DNA from: Streptomyces sp. col6
Lineage (GTDB): Bacteria > Actinomycetota > Actinomycetes > Streptomycetales > Streptomycetaceae
Direction of reading: 5' to 3'
NCBI RefSeq assembly: GCF_008042035.1
Contig: NZ_RDBL01000002.1
Location: 325,948-389,947, forward strand
Length of the DNA: 64,000 nucleotides
Shown here piece after piece: positions 18,576-27,881 of the stretch (position 1 is the first letter of the stretch; the number at the start of each line of letters is the position of its first letter). Below the pieces are notes generated by a model, which was not told the origin of the DNA, searched no databases, and worked only from the letters and a program-made list of their open reading frames with translations. The position numbers and the translations under genes were made by a program.

Positions 18576-19252
18576 CCCTCACGCTCACCGATGTCACCCT
18601 CACCTACCCGGACGGCGACGGGCGCCTCACCGCGCTGGACCGCGTCGCGCTCGACGTGCCCGCCGGCACCCTCACCGCCGTCGTCGGCCCGTCCGGCTCC
18701 GGCAAGTCGAGCCTCCTCGCGGTGGCCGCGACGCTGGTCGCCCCGGACGCCGGCGCGGTCGTCGTCGCCGGTACGGACACCACGGGCCTCGGGCGTGCGG
18801 AGAAGGCGGCGCTGCGCCGCGAGCGGATCGGGATCGTCTTCCAGCAGCCCAACCTGCTGCCGTCCCTGACCACCGTCGAACAGCTCCAGGTCATGACGCA
18901 CCTCTCGGGCGGCCGGGCCGGGGCGGCCCGCGCGCGGGCGCTCGACCTGCTCGACGCGGTCGGCCTCGGCGGGCAGGCCGGCCGCAGGCCCCACCAGCTC
19001 TCCGGCGGCCAGCGCCAGCGGATCAACATCGCCCGCGCCCTGATGAACGACCCGGCCCTGCTGCTCGTCGACGAGCCGACCAGCGCGCTGGACCACGAGC
19101 GCGGGGCGGCCGTCCTGGACCTGCTGGTCTCGCTGACCCGGCAGCGGTCCACCGCGACGGTCCTGGTCACCCACGACCGCACCCACCTGGACCGCGTGGA
19201 CCGGACGGTCACGATGCTCGACGGCCGGCTCACGGTCCCGGCGCCGACCTGA
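18572..19252 (+). CDS. ABC transporter ATP-binding protein (LolD/MacB type)
   Basis: 226 residues, ATG 18572 overlapping the permease stop. Walker A GPSGSGKSS (about residues 39-47), Q-loop VFQQPNLLPSL, ABC signature LSGGQRQRINIARAL, Walker B LLLVDEPTSALD and H-loop VTHD are all intact. The sequence belongs to the MacB/LolD branch that partners FtsX-type permeases. No duplicated domain; it presumably acts as a homodimer with two copies of the permease. Ends 6 bp before a strong hairpin shared with the convergent AllR-like gene. Confidence 0.93.
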   Translation: MTLTLTDVTLTYPDGDGRLTALDRVALDVPAGTLTAVVGPSGSGKSSLLAVAATLVAPDAGAVVVAGTDTTGLGRAEKAALRRERIGIVFQQPNLLPSLTTVEQLQVMTHLSGGRAGAARARALDLLDAVGLGGQAGRRPHQLSGGQRQRINIARALMNDPALLLVDEPTSALDHERGAAVLDLLVSLTRQRSTATVLVTHDRTHLDRVDRTVTMLDGRLTVPAPT

Positions 19253-19258
19253 AACGCG

Positions 19259-19293
19259 GGCGGGCCCGGACCTCTCGGAGGTCCGGGCCCGCC
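19259..19293. terminator. Strong bidirectional terminator
   Basis: A perfect 16-bp stem (19259-19274 with 19278-19293; GGCGGGCCCGGACCTC and its complement) with a 3-nt loop. It sits between the stop of the ABC ATPase gene and the stop of the convergent IclR gene and can serve both. Confidence 0.85.
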
Positions 19294-19303
19294 TTACGGT
19301 TTC

Positions 19304-20104
19304 TCAGCCCGCCGCGCCGCTGCTGGCCAGCGCGTCGGACAGCTCCTTGGCGGCCTGCTGGAGGATCGGCACGATCCGCTCGGTGGCCGCCTCGGTGACC
19401 CGGCCGGCCGGGCCGGAGATCGAGATCGCGGCGGAGGTGGGGGAGTTGGGCACCGACACCGCCAGGCACCGGACCCCTATCTCCTGCTCGTTGTCGTCGA
19501 CGGCGTAGCCCACCCTGCGGACCTGGTCCAGCGCCTCCAGGAAGCCGTCCGGGGTGGTGATGGTCTTCTCGGTGGCGGCGGGCATCCCCGTACGGGCCAG
19601 CAGCGCGCGCACCTCGTCCGGCGGGGTGTGCGCCAGCAGCGCCTTGCCGACGCCGGTGGAGTGCGGCAGCACCCGGCGGCCGACCTCGGTGAACATGCGC
19701 ATCGAGTGCTTGGACGGCACCTGCGCCACGTACACGATCTCGTCGCCGTCGAGCAGCGCCATGTTGGCCGTCTCGCCGGTCTCCTCGACCAGCCGGGCCA
19801 GATACGGGCGCGCCCAGGTACCGAGCAGCCGTGCGGCGGACTCGCCGAGGCGGATCAGGCGGGGGCCGAGCGCGTAACGCCGGTTGGGCTGCTGACGTAC
19901 GTAACCGCACTGGACCAGCGTGCGCATCAGGCGGTGGATCGTCGGCAGGGGCAGTCCGCTGCTCGCGGAGAGCTCGCTCAGACCGACCTCGCCCCCCGCG
20001 TCGGCCATCCGCTCCAGCAGGTCGAAGGCGCGCTCAAGGGACTGCACACCGCCGCTGGATCCGGCGGGCTTGGAGTCGGAAGTGCTGGCGTGGGACGGCG
20101 GCAC
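19304..20104 (-). CDS. IclR-family regulator, AllR-like
   Basis: 266 residues from GTG 20104, preceded by AAAGGA; an in-frame ATG at 20134 is less well placed. The N-terminal winged helix (VQSLERAFDLLERMADAGG, then LPLPTIHRLMRTL recognition helix) and the C-terminal effector domain (RLIRLGESA, GDEIVYVAQVPS, STGVGKALLAH, IGVRCLAVSVPN) are complete. It is divergent from allantoinase and allantoicase. In Streptomyces, AllR represses the allantoin genes and related glyoxylate genes and is released by a pathway metabolite such as allantoate or glyoxylate. The repeated palindrome at 14382 and 20381 is a good candidate for its site. Confidence 0.85.
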   Translation of the reverse strand: MPPSHASTSDSKPAGSSGGVQSLERAFDLLERMADAGGEVGLSELSASSGLPLPTIHRLMRTLVQCGYVRQQPNRRYALGPRLIRLGESAARLLGTWARPYLARLVEETGETANMALLDGDEIVYVAQVPSKHSMRMFTEVGRRVLPHSTGVGKALLAHTPPDEVRALLARTGMPAATEKTITTPDGFLEALDQVRRVGYAVDDNEQEIGVRCLAVSVPNSPTSAAISISGPAGRVTEAATERIVPILQQAAKELSDALASSGAAG

Positions 20105-20380
20105 GTCAACGGTCCTTTCGAAGCGGAGGAGCAAGGCAGCAGCCTACCGGGCCCTTTCCGATCGGCCCACAGCCGACGGGGGCCGTCCTGGCCGGTCAGC
20201 GCCCGTTTGTCCGGGTGTCCGCAGGCCGGGCGGCAGCCCGGCCGCGCCGCACCTGGCCCATTCTACGTTCCGCACTCCGAAATTACCCTTCTACTTTGTG
20301 GAAACGTCCAGTGGAGGTGTCGAAGGGCCCGGGGTGCGGGGAAGAGGTCTTGACGGGTCGCGCTCCCGAGTGAAGACTCC

Positions 20381-20397
20381 TTCAACAGTTCGTTGAA
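20381..20397. promoter_or_regulatory. AllR-like operator upstream of allantoinase
   Basis: TTCAACAGTTCGTTGAA has perfect 6-bp arms (TTCAAC/GTTGAA) around 5 bp and ends 21 bp before the allB start. The same motif overlaps the -35 box of malate synthase. It lies within the 314-bp AllR/allB divergent region (20105-20418), which otherwise shows only a low-GC patch near 20280-20310 that may hold the promoters. Confidence 0.7.
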
Positions 20398-20418
20398 AGT
20401 CCGATGTGAGGAGCACAG

Positions 20419-21768
20419 GTGTCCGGTTCGGACGTGAAGCTGCTACTGCGCTCGACGCGCGTCGTCACCCCCGAGGGGACCCGGCCCGCATCGGTCGCCG
20501 TCACCGGCGGGACCATCGAGGCCGTCCTGCCGTACGACACCGAGGCCCCCGCCGGCGCCCGCGTGGAGGACTTCGGCGACGACGTCCTCATGCCCGGCCT
20601 CGTCGACACCCACGTCCATGTGAACGACCCCGGCCGCACCGCGTGGGAGGGCTTCTGGACCGCCACCCGCGCCGCCGCGGCGGGCGGCATCACCACGCTG
20701 CTCGACATGCCCCTCAACTCGCTGCCGCCCACCACCACGGTTGAGCACCTGCGGGTCAAGCAGGGCGTCGCCGAGCCCAAGGTGCACGTCGACACCGGCT
20801 TCTGGGGCGGCGCCGTCCCCACCAACGTCAAGGACCTTCGCCCGCTGTACGAGGCCGGGGTCTTCGGCTTCAAGTGCTTCCTGTCGCCCTCCGGCGTGGA
20901 GGAGTTCCCCGAGCTGGACCAGGAGCAGCTGGCCCGGTCCATGGCCGAGATCGCGGGCTTCGGCGGGCTGCTCATCGTGCACGCCGAGGACCCCCACCAC
21001 CTGGCGTCCGCGCCGCAGCAGGGCGGCCCCGCCTACGCCGACTTCCTCGCGTCCCGGCCGCGCGACGCCGAGAACACCGCCATCGAGGGCCTGATCGCCC
21101 ACGCCCGGCGGCTCAACGCCCGCGTCCACGTCCTGCATCTGTCCTCCAGCGACGCCCTGCCGCTCATCGCCGCCGCCAAGCGCGAAGGCGTCCGCGTCAC
21201 CGTCGAGTCCTGCCCGCACTTCCTCACCCTCACCGCCGAGGAGGTCCCCGACGGGGCCACCGAGTTCAAGTGCTGCCCGCCGATCCGGGAGGCCGCCAAC
21301 CAGGACGCGCTGTGGCAGGGGCTCGCCGACGGCACCATCGACTGCATCGTCTCCGACCACTCGCCCTGCACCACCGACCTCAAGACCCCGGACTTCGCCT
21401 CCGCCTGGGGCGGTATCTCCTCGCTCCAGCTCGGCCTGCCCGCCATCTGGACCGAGGCCCGCCGGCGCGGCCACACGCTCGACGACGTCACCCGCTGGAT
21501 GTCCGCCGCCCCCGCCGCCCTCGCCGGGCTGCACCACAAGGGCGCCATCGAGGCCGGCCGCGACGCCGACTTCGCGGTCCTGGCCCCCGAAGACACCTTC
21601 ACTGTCGACCCGGCCGAGCTGTTCCACCGCAACCAGGTCACCGCGTACGCCGGCCGCACCCTGCACGGCGTGGTCCGCTCCACCTGGCTGCGCGGGGTAC
21701 GCATCGCCGCCGACGGCGTCCTCACCGAACCCACCGGCCGCCTCCAGACAAGGGACAACCGAGCATGA
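20419..21768 (+). CDS. allB: Allantoinase
   Basis: 449 residues, GTG 20419 after a GAGGAG-type site. It hydrolyses allantoin to allantoate. The amidohydrolase metal ligands are visible: [15 protein letters not shown] (HxH), the region GFKCFL around the carboxylated Lys, [14 protein letters not shown] and the late Asp in [10 protein letters not shown]. Length matches bacterial AllB. The stop overlaps the allantoicase start (ATGA), so both enzymes are made together. Together with malate synthase this forms a route from purine nitrogen waste to ammonium, urea and malate. Confidence 0.96.
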   Translation: MSGSDVKLLLRSTRVVTPEGTRPASVAVTGGTIEAVLPYDTEAPAGARVEDFGDDVLMPGLVDTHVHVNDPGRTAWEGFWTATRAAAAGGITTLLDMPLNSLPPTTTVEHLRVKQGVAEPKVHVDTGFWGGAVPTNVKDLRPLYEAGVFGFKCFLSPSGVEEFPELDQEQLARSMAEIAGFGGLLIVHAEDPHHLASAPQQGGPAYADFLASRPRDAENTAIEGLIAHARRLNARVHVLHLSSSDALPLIAAAKREGVRVTVESCPHFLTLTAEEVPDGATEFKCCPPIREAANQDALWQGLADGTIDCIVSDHSPCTTDLKTPDFASAWGGISSLQLGLPAIWTEARRRGHTLDDVTRWMSAAPAALAGLHHKGAIEAGRDADFAVLAPEDTFTVDPAELFHRNQVTAYAGRTLHGVVRSTWLRGVRIAADGVLTEPTGRLQTRDNRA

Positions 21769-22880
21769 CGGCGACAGCGCACTTCACCGGCGACGCGAAC
21801 CCGTACGGGGGCGGCGACCCGTACGCCGACTACCGCGCCGCGGACCTCCCCTTCACCCACCTCGTCGACCTCGCCGACCGGCGGCTCGGCGCGGGCGTGA
21901 TCGCCGCCAACGACGAGTTCTTCGCCGAGCGCGAGAACCTGCTCAAGCCGGAGCCCGCCCACTTCGACCCGGAGCGCTTCGGGCACAAGGGCAAGATCAT
22001 GGACGGCTGGGAGACCCGCCGCCGGCGCGGTGCGGGCGCCTCCGAGCCGCACCCGACGGACGAGGACCACGACTGGGCCCTGATCCGGCTCGGCGCCCCC
22101 GGCATCGTGCGCGGCCTGGTCGTCGACACCGCCCACTTCCGCGGCAACTACCCGCAGGCCGTCTCCGTCGAGGCCGTCTCGCTGCCCGGTTCGCCGTCCC
22201 CCGAGGAACTGCTCGACCCCGGCGTGAAGTGGACGACGCTCGTCCCCCGTACCGCCGTCGGCGGCCACGCGGCCAACGGATTCGCCGTGGACACGGAACG
22301 CCGCTTCACGCACCTGCGGCTCAACCAGCACCCGGACGGCGGCATCGCCCGTCTGCGGGTCTACGGCGAGGTCGCCCCCGATCCCGCCTGGCTGACCGCG
22401 CTCGGCACGTTCGACGTCGTCGCCCTGGAGAACGGCGGCCGGGTCGAGGACGCCTCCGACCGCTTCTACTCCCCGGCGACCAACACCATCCAGCCCGGCC
22501 GCTCCCACAAGATGGACGACGGCTGGGAGACCCGCCGCCGGCGCGACCGGGGCAACGACTGGATCCACTACCACCTCGTCGAAGAGGCGCACATCCGCGC
22601 CGTCGAGATCGACACCGCGTACCTCAAGGGGAACGCGGCCGGCTGGGCGCGGCTGACGGCCCGCGACGCGGAGACCGGCGAGTGGACCGAGTTCCTGCCC
22701 CGGACCCGGCTCCAGCCCGACACCAACCACCGCTTCGTCCTGCCGGACGCCGTACGCGCCGGCCAGGTCCGGATCGACATCTTCCCGGACGGCGGCATCT
22801 CCCGGCTGCGCCTCTTCGGCACGCTCACCGAACGCGGCGCGGCCCGGCTGACCGCCCGCCACACCGAACTCGGCGGCTGA
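21765..22880 (+). CDS. alc: Allantoicase
   Basis: 371 residues, ATG 21765. It cleaves allantoate to urea and ureidoglycolate. The protein consists of two homologous jelly-roll halves, each with the family signature: [12 protein letters not shown] (about residue 77) and [12 protein letters not shown] (about residue 250), plus repeated DGGIxRLRxxG ends of each half. Complete length for the family. A ureidoglycolate lyase or hydrolase, the next step, is not in the window. Confidence 0.96.
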   Translation: MTATAHFTGDANPYGGGDPYADYRAADLPFTHLVDLADRRLGAGVIAANDEFFAERENLLKPEPAHFDPERFGHKGKIMDGWETRRRRGAGASEPHPTDEDHDWALIRLGAPGIVRGLVVDTAHFRGNYPQAVSVEAVSLPGSPSPEELLDPGVKWTTLVPRTAVGGHAANGFAVDTERRFTHLRLNQHPDGGIARLRVYGEVAPDPAWLTALGTFDVVALENGGRVEDASDRFYSPATNTIQPGRSHKMDDGWETRRRRDRGNDWIHYHLVEEAHIRAVEIDTAYLKGNAAGWARLTARDAETGEWTEFLPRTRLQPDTNHRFVLPDAVRAGQVRIDIFPDGGISRLRLFGTLTERGAARLTARHTELGG

Positions 22881-22902
22881 CGGAACGGGACCCCGGGGCG
22901 CC

Positions 22903-23733
22903 TCAGAACTCCTCGTGCTCCTCGGGGTCCCCGCCGAACCGCTCCCGCCGCCCGTTCGAGATCCGCCCCAGCTCCTCGGGCGTCAGCTCGAAGCCGAACA
23001 GGTCCAGGTTCTCGCGCTGCCGCCCCGGATCGGCCGACTTCGGGATCGGTACGGCACCGAGCTGCGTGTGCCACCGCAGCACGGCCTGGCCCGGGGTGAC
23101 GCCGTGCGCCTCGGCCACGGCCACCACGTCCGGGTCGGCCAGCAGATCACGGCCGCGCCCCAGCGGGCTCCAGCTCTGCGTGACGATCCCCATCGCCGCG
23201 TGCACCGCCCGCAGCTCCTCCTGCGGCAGCCGGGGGTGCAGCTCGATCTGGTTGACGGCGGGCACCACGCCCGTCTCCTCCTCCAGCCGCTCCAAGTGCT
23301 CGGCGGTGAAGTTGGAGACCCCGATCGACCGTACGAGCCCCTCCTCGCGCAGCTTGATCAGCGCCCGCCAGGTGTCCACGTACAGCCCCACCTTCGGAAG
23401 GGGCCAGTGGATGAGATACAGGTCCACGTAGTCCAGGCCGAGGTTCGCCCGTGACTCCTCGAACGAGGCCAGCGTCTTCTCGTACCCGTGGTGCCGGCCG
23501 GGCACCTTGGTCGTGACGAAGACCTCCTCGCGCGGCACCCCGCTGCGGGCGATGCCGCGCCCCGTACCGGTCTCGTTGCCGTAGTTCAGCGCGGTGTCCA
23601 CGAGCCGGTAGCCGAGGTCCAGGGCTCCGGCGACGGCCTTCTCCGCCGCGTCGTCGTCGAGCGGGTAGGTGCCGAGCCCGACCGCCGGGATCGTACGGCC
23701 GTCGTTCAGCGTGTGCGCCGGGGTACCGGACAT
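22903..23733 (-). CDS. Aldo/keto reductase
   Basis: 276 residues from ATG 23733, preceded by AAGGGA. NADPH-dependent reduction of aldehydes and ketones. The AKR tetrad is present: Asp and Tyr in DTALNYGNE, Lys in VTTKVPG and His in LYLIHWPLP, with the cofactor-binding end IPKSADPGRQRENLD. Closest in style to the AKR5 (2,5-diketo-gluconate reductase-like) enzymes. It converges on the allantoicase gene with 22 bp between stops; it is not obviously part of the allantoin regulon. Confidence 0.93.
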   Translation of the reverse strand: MSGTPAHTLNDGRTIPAVGLGTYPLDDDAAEKAVAGALDLGYRLVDTALNYGNETGTGRGIARSGVPREEVFVTTKVPGRHHGYEKTLASFEESRANLGLDYVDLYLIHWPLPKVGLYVDTWRALIKLREEGLVRSIGVSNFTAEHLERLEEETGVVPAVNQIELHPRLPQEELRAVHAAMGIVTQSWSPLGRGRDLLADPDVVAVAEAHGVTPGQAVLRWHTQLGAVPIPKSADPGRQRENLDLFGFELTPEELGRISNGRRERFGGDPEEHEEF

Positions 23734-23832
23734 GATCGTCCCTTCTCGCCTGTTCACCGTCTCGCGGTATGCCTCCCCGCCCAGCGTAGGCGGGGAGGCG
23801 GCGAGCGGCAGAGCGACGGGGGCGCCCTCCGG

Positions 23833-24579
23833 TCAGGCGGCGTGGCCGCCGTCCGCGACCAGTTCGGCCCCGGTGACGAAGGCGGCCTCCTCGCCCGCGA
23901 GGTACGAGATCAGCCCGGCGATCTCCGCCGTGGTGCCGAACCGGTCCAGCGCGTTGGCCGTGCGCTGCCCGTCGGCGTACGGGCCGTCGGCGGGGTTCAT
24001 GTCGGTGTCCACGGCGCCGGGCTGGACCAGGTTGACGGTGATGCCGCGCGGTCCCAGCTCGCGGGCCAGCGGCTTGGTCAGCCCGGAGAGCGCGGACTTG
24101 CTCATCGCGTAGAGCGTTCCGCCGGGGCCGCCCGCGTGCCGGCTCAGGGCCGTGCCGACGGAGATGATGCGCCCGCCGCTCTCCATCACCTCGGCCGCCG
24201 CCCGGCAGGCGAGGAAGACAGCCCGGACGTTCACAGCGAGCACCCGGTCGACATCGGCGGGCGTGAGAGTGCCGATCGGGCCGAGCACGCCGATCCCCGC
24301 GTTGTTCACCAGGATGTCGAGCCTGCCGAGGGACTCGACGGCCCGGTGCACCACCTCGGCGGCGGCGTCCGGGTCGGCCGAGTCGGCGCTTAGGGCGACC
24401 GCGCGGCGGCCGGTCGCCTCGATCGCGGCGACGACCTCCTCGGCGCCCCGCTCGTCCCGGACGTAGGTCAGCGCCACATCGGCGCCGTCCCGGGCCAGCC
24501 GCAGGGCGGTCGCGGCGCCGATGCCCCGGCTGCCTCCGGTGACGAGCGCGGTGCGGGGCGTGGGGAGGGTGCTGTTCAT
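23833..24579 (-). CDS. SDR-family oxidoreductase
   Basis: 248 residues from ATG 24579. Classical short-chain dehydrogenase: cofactor motif TGGSRGIG near residue 14, NNAG near residue 90, catalytic Ser in IISVGTALS, and YxxSK in YAMSKSAL, ending with the family-typical ELVADGGHAA. The Asp/Arg pattern after the second strand (YVRDERG) suggests NADP(H). It lies between the aldo/keto reductase and a DinB/MDMPI-like gene, all on the minus strand. Substrate cannot be predicted. Confidence 0.93.
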   Translation of the reverse strand: MNSTLPTPRTALVTGGSRGIGAATALRLARDGADVALTYVRDERGAEEVVAAIEATGRRAVALSADSADPDAAAEVVHRAVESLGRLDILVNNAGIGVLGPIGTLTPADVDRVLAVNVRAVFLACRAAAEVMESGGRIISVGTALSRHAGGPGGTLYAMSKSALSGLTKPLARELGPRGITVNLVQPGAVDTDMNPADGPYADGQRTANALDRFGTTAEIAGLISYLAGEEAAFVTGAELVADGGHAA

Positions 24580-24676
24580 CGTGGTTCCTGTTCGTCGCCG
24601 GTCGTGCTGACGGGAACCAGGAAAGTCGTTCGGCGCCCCGGACACCGGCGGGAATTGGACGCCGAATCCGGTGCGG

Positions 24677-25261
24677 TCAGCGCCAGTCCGGCGAGCGGCC
24701 GAGCGCTGCCAGTACGCGGGGGAGCGGGCCGCCCTCCGCCACGGGCAGCGCGGGCCGGAAGGCGGCGCCCGGCCCCTCGCGCGCCGGTCCGCCCGGGACC
24801 CGCAGGGCGACGGGCAGGGCCGCCTCCACCACGTCGTCCGGCAGCGCGAGCGGCAGCCCGAGCGCCGCGGCCACGTCCCAGGAATGCACGACGTAGTCGA
24901 GGAAGTGGAACCCCATCGCGGTGGCCGCGGGGAACGTCGCCTCCGTACTGATCTCCGGCAGCGTGAACCGCCGTTGCGACGCCTCCGGCCGGTCGAAGGC
25001 GTCGAGCACGGTCCGGGCCGTCCCCCGGTACCAGGCGGCCGGATCGTCCCCGGCCCGCCGGGGCTCCCAGACGGCGGCGTCGCTTCCCTCGCCCCGTGCG
25101 GCGGCGGCGAACCCGAGGTGCTGGCCGCCCATGTGCTCCACCAGCGCGCGCAGCGTCCAGCGGTCACAGGGAGTGGGGCGGCTCCAGTCGCCGGGGCCCG
25201 CCCGGTCGACGAGGCGTACGGATGCGAGCACCGCGATCCGGTCGAGCCGGATGATGTCCAT
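24677..25261 (-). CDS. Maleylpyruvate isomerase N-terminal-like (TIGR03086/MDMPI) protein
   Basis: 194 residues from ATG 25261, with AAGGGA upstream. The segment WSRPTPCDRWTLRALVEHMGGQ is the metal-binding opening helix pair of the DinB/MDMPI superfamily, and HFLDYVVHSWDVAAALGLPL supplies the two later His ligands. Members bind divalent metal and include mycothiol-dependent enzymes, fitting an actinobacterium. The specific reaction is unknown. It is followed after about 100 bp by the SDR gene and preceded by a small unknown gene. Confidence 0.85.
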   Translation of the reverse strand: MDIIRLDRIAVLASVRLVDRAGPGDWSRPTPCDRWTLRALVEHMGGQHLGFAAAARGEGSDAAVWEPRRAGDDPAAWYRGTARTVLDAFDRPEASQRRFTLPEISTEATFPAATAMGFHFLDYVVHSWDVAAALGLPLALPDDVVEAALPVALRVPGGPAREGPGAAFRPALPVAEGGPLPRVLAALGRSPDWR

Positions 25262-25314
25262 GGCTGGTGTCCCTTCGTCGTGCGTGTGGTGCGGGCCGGG
25301 CGGGCCGTGCGGGG

Positions 25315-25749
25315 TCAGCGCGTGGCCGCGGGCCACGGCTCCGTGCCCGACACCAGTCGCCACGCGGAGTCGTACACGGCGGACCTGTCGGTGAACGGGG
25401 CCGTCCAGGTCGCCGAGCGCAGGGTGCCGCGGCCTTGGTGGGCGCGGACGATCCGCCGGTGGTCGGGGCGGGCGACGAAGCCCAGCAGGTGTGTGTGCGC
25501 GGTCCAGACGGTGATCGAACCGGAACGGTTCATCCGCGGGCCCAGGTCCACCCAGAGCCACATGCCGACCGCGCCCGGCGTCCCCGGCCAGGTACGGCGC
25601 AGCCGCATCCCCTCGGCGCCCACGGAGAACGTGCTCCAGGGGCGGTGCGTGACGAACTCGGTGACTCCGACGACCACCTCCGCGCCGGGCTCCACGGACC
25701 CGGCGGCGGAGCCGGGCTGCCATCGGGTGCTCCAGAGCATCTGCGGCAC
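25315..25749 (-). CDS. Hypothetical protein
   Basis: 144 residues from GTG 25749, which has AAGGAG at ideal distance; ATG 25740 is an alternative. I do not recognise the family with confidence. The protein is rich in Trp and Arg, with VDLGPRMNRSGSITVWTAH in the middle and HQGRGTLRSATWTAP near the end. This pattern resembles small alpha/beta-barrel monooxygenase-like (DUF3291-type) proteins. It is the first gene downstream of the LmrA-type TetR and a palindrome at 25808, so regulation by that TetR is likely. Confidence 0.6.
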   Translation of the reverse strand: MPQMLWSTRWQPGSAAGSVEPGAEVVVGVTEFVTHRPWSTFSVGAEGMRLRRTWPGTPGAVGMWLWVDLGPRMNRSGSITVWTAHTHLLGFVARPDHRRIVRAHQGRGTLRSATWTAPFTDRSAVYDSAWRLVSGTEPWPAATR

Positions 25750-25807
25750 GGTCGGTCTCCTTCTAGCGCGCGGGTCCGCCCGATGGCGGCTGCTCCGAGC
25801 CTATAAC

Positions 25808-25826
25808 TAGACGAACGATCGTGCTA
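25808..25826. promoter_or_regulatory. Candidate TetR operator
   Basis: An imperfect inverted repeat, TAGACGA...TCGTGCTA, lies in the 124-bp gap between the TetR gene and the 25749 start, next to a -10-like TATAGG (minus strand, 25805-25800). The locally AT-rich sequence stands out from its surroundings. Confidence 0.4.
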
Positions 25827-25873
25827 ATAGTTTCTCCGGTGAGCTGAGCGTCGTATCCGGACAGGCTCTGGGT

Positions 25874-26518
25874 CTACGCGCCGGCGGGCAGCGACGCGGG
25901 GTCCACCGCCACCGCCCGGAGCCGCCCCAGGATCGCGCGCCACGCCCGCGTATAGCTCTCCGCGCTGCCCCGCAGCACCGAGTCGCCGTTCGCCAGCTCC
26001 AGGAACGCGATGATCTCGAAAGCGAGCTGGGCGGCGTCGCAGTCGTCGCGGATCTCGCCCAGGGCCCGTGCCTCCTCGACGCGCCGCTCCACGAAGGCGA
26101 ACCAGCCGGCCTGTGCGGTCGCCAGCGCGTCGTGCACCGCGCCCTCACGGGCGTCGAACTCGGCGAGCGCGGCATAGAAGAAGCAGCCGCCGGGGAACAC
26201 CCGGTCCCGCGAGTAGGCGATCCACGCCTCGCACATCCGCCGCACCCGGCCCAGGCCGGCAGGGGTCTCGCGCGTCGGCACGACTACGTGCTCGTCGTGG
26301 ATCGCGACCGCCGCCCGGACGGTCGCCAGCTGAAGTTCCTCCTTGGAGCCGAAGAGCGCGAACACCCCGCTCTTGCTCAGCCGGAGGTCCGTGGCGAGAC
26401 GGCCGAGCGACAGCCCTTCGAGGCCCTCCACCGAGGCGACCTCCGCCGCACGGGCGAGGACCAGCTGCCGGGTGCGGTTGCCCCGTTCGACCCTTCCGTC
26501 CTGGCGTGTTCCGGCCAT
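25874..26518 (-). CDS. TetR-family regulator, LmrA/YxaF type
   Basis: 214 residues from ATG 26518. The N-terminal HTH (RTRQLVLARAAEVASVEGLE, then LATDLRLSKSGVFALFGSKE) is standard TetR. The C-terminal part (FPGGCFFYAALAEFDAREG, ELANGDSVLRG) matches the LmrA/YxaF-like ligand domain. Such regulators usually repress an adjacent exporter or enzyme and respond to small aromatic compounds. Neighbours are the small gene at 25315 on the same strand and the divergent EamA transporter at 26672. Confidence 0.9.
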   Translation of the reverse strand: MAGTRQDGRVERGNRTRQLVLARAAEVASVEGLEGLSLGRLATDLRLSKSGVFALFGSKEELQLATVRAAVAIHDEHVVVPTRETPAGLGRVRRMCEAWIAYSRDRVFPGGCFFYAALAEFDAREGAVHDALATAQAGWFAFVERRVEEARALGEIRDDCDAAQLAFEIIAFLELANGDSVLRGSAESYTRAWRAILGRLRAVAVDPASLPAGA

Positions 26519-26671
26519 CGCGCGACTCCGTGCTCCGTGGGTGCGGGCGGCCGCCGACGGGCCGGTCCCCGGGGCTCGCCATTGTAGGAGGGTGCCCGGT
26601 AGCGTGATCGTTCCCCTGTGCGAGCCGGTGCCGTCTCCACGTCGTCCCCTGTGGAGAAACGGGAGTTCCAG

Positions 26672-27601
26672 GTGTCCTCCGTCGTCGTCACCGTCCCAGT
26701 CGTCGCCCCGCCGCGCCGGGCCTGGCTCACCGATCTGCCCGTCCTGCTGGTCGCGGTGGTCTGGGGCTCCAGCTATCTCGCCGCCAAGGGCATCACCACC
26801 CCGCAGACCGTCGTCGCCGTCCTCGTGCTGCGGTTCGCCGTGGTGCTGCCCGTCCTGGTGGTCGCGGGCCGGCGCCGGCTGCGCGCGCTGAGCGCCGCCC
26901 AGTGGCGGGGCGCCGGGCTGCTGGGCCTCGTACTCAGCGGGATCTTCCTGCTGGAGACGTACGGCATCGTGCACACCTCGGCGACCAACGCCGGGCTCAT
27001 CATCAGCCTCACCATGATCTTCACCCCGCTCGCCGAGGCCGCCGTGACCCGGGCCCGGCCGACCGGGGCCTTCCTCGCCGCCGCCGGGCTGTCCGTCGCG
27101 GGCGTGGTGCTGCTGACCCAGGGCGGCGGATTCACCAGCCCCTCCGGGGGTGACCTGCTCATGCTGGCCGCCGCTCTCGCCCGGACCCTGCACGTCCTGC
27201 TCATGGCACGCGTCAAGGCCGTGCAGAGCGCGGACTCGCTGTCCCTGACGACCGTGCAGCTCGGCAGCTCCGTCGCCGTCTTCGCCCTGCTGGCCGCCGC
27301 GCCGGGAACGGGTGAGGCGCCCTGGACGGTCGCCGCCGGGTTCGGGGTCCGGGAGTGGGGCGGGCTGCTCTTCCTCTCGGTGTTCTGCACGCTCTTCGCG
27401 TTCTTCGTGCAGATGTGGTCCGTACGCCGCACCTCGCCGTCCCGGGTCAGCCTCCTGCTCGGTACGGAACCGCTGTGGGCCGCCGCCGTCGGCATCGCGA
27501 TCGGCGGCGAACGCCTGGGCGCCGCCGGGATCGCGGGTGCCGTACTCGTGCTGGCCGGAACGGCGTGGGGGCGGCGCGGCGCGGGCCCGGCCGCCCCCTG
27601 A
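26672..27601 (+). CDS. EamA/DMT-family transporter
   Basis: 310 residues from GTG 26672, with GGGAG upstream; an earlier start at 26618 is possible. Ten hydrophobic segments form two EamA repeats (about residues 12-145 and 155-300), with the family hallmarks VVWGSSYLAAKGIT at the first helix and an internal repeat ending in the GTEPLWAAAVG and ERLGAAGIAGA segments. Members export amino acids, metabolites or drugs driven by proton exchange. Divergent to the LmrA-type TetR, which may control it. Confidence 0.9.
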   Translation: MSSVVVTVPVVAPPRRAWLTDLPVLLVAVVWGSSYLAAKGITTPQTVVAVLVLRFAVVLPVLVVAGRRRLRALSAAQWRGAGLLGLVLSGIFLLETYGIVHTSATNAGLIISLTMIFTPLAEAAVTRARPTGAFLAAAGLSVAGVVLLTQGGGFTSPSGGDLLMLAAALARTLHVLLMARVKAVQSADSLSLTTVQLGSSVAVFALLAAAPGTGEAPWTVAAGFGVREWGGLLFLSVFCTLFAFFVQMWSVRRTSPSRVSLLLGTEPLWAAAVGIAIGGERLGAAGIAGAVLVLAGTAWGRRGAGPAAP

Positions 27602-27613
27602 GCGCGCCGCCCC

Positions 27614-27817
27614 TCACTCCTTGATCGCGTCCGAGGCGACCATCACCGCCGCCCCCGCCACCACCAGCACGATGGACACGTACAGGGAGTAATCCGAGGC
27701 GAACGGCAGCCGCTGCACCAGGTTGAAGAAGCGGAACCAGTCGAACCATTCATGGAGCAGCCCCGCGACCCCCTGGACGAAGACCAGGAAGCCGACCGTC
27801 TCGCAGAGTTTCTTCAT
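27614..27817 (-). CDS. Small two-helix membrane protein
   Basis: 67 residues from ATG 27817; GTG 27823 would add two residues. Two hydrophobic segments (FLVFVQGVAGLL and YVSIVLVVAGAAVMVA) flank a short aromatic loop (HEWFDWFRFFNLVQ). No family recognised, but the hydrophobicity pattern and biased third positions support coding. It converges on the EamA gene, with stops 12 bp apart. Confidence 0.6.
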   Translation of the reverse strand: MKKLCETVGFLVFVQGVAGLLHEWFDWFRFFNLVQRLPFASDYSLYVSIVLVVAGAAVMVASDAIKE

Positions 27818-27881
27818 GGCCACGAGCCTGGCCGCCGGCCCGCCGCCAGCGCATCGGCCGGTGGGCTGCCCGCCGGGTCCG

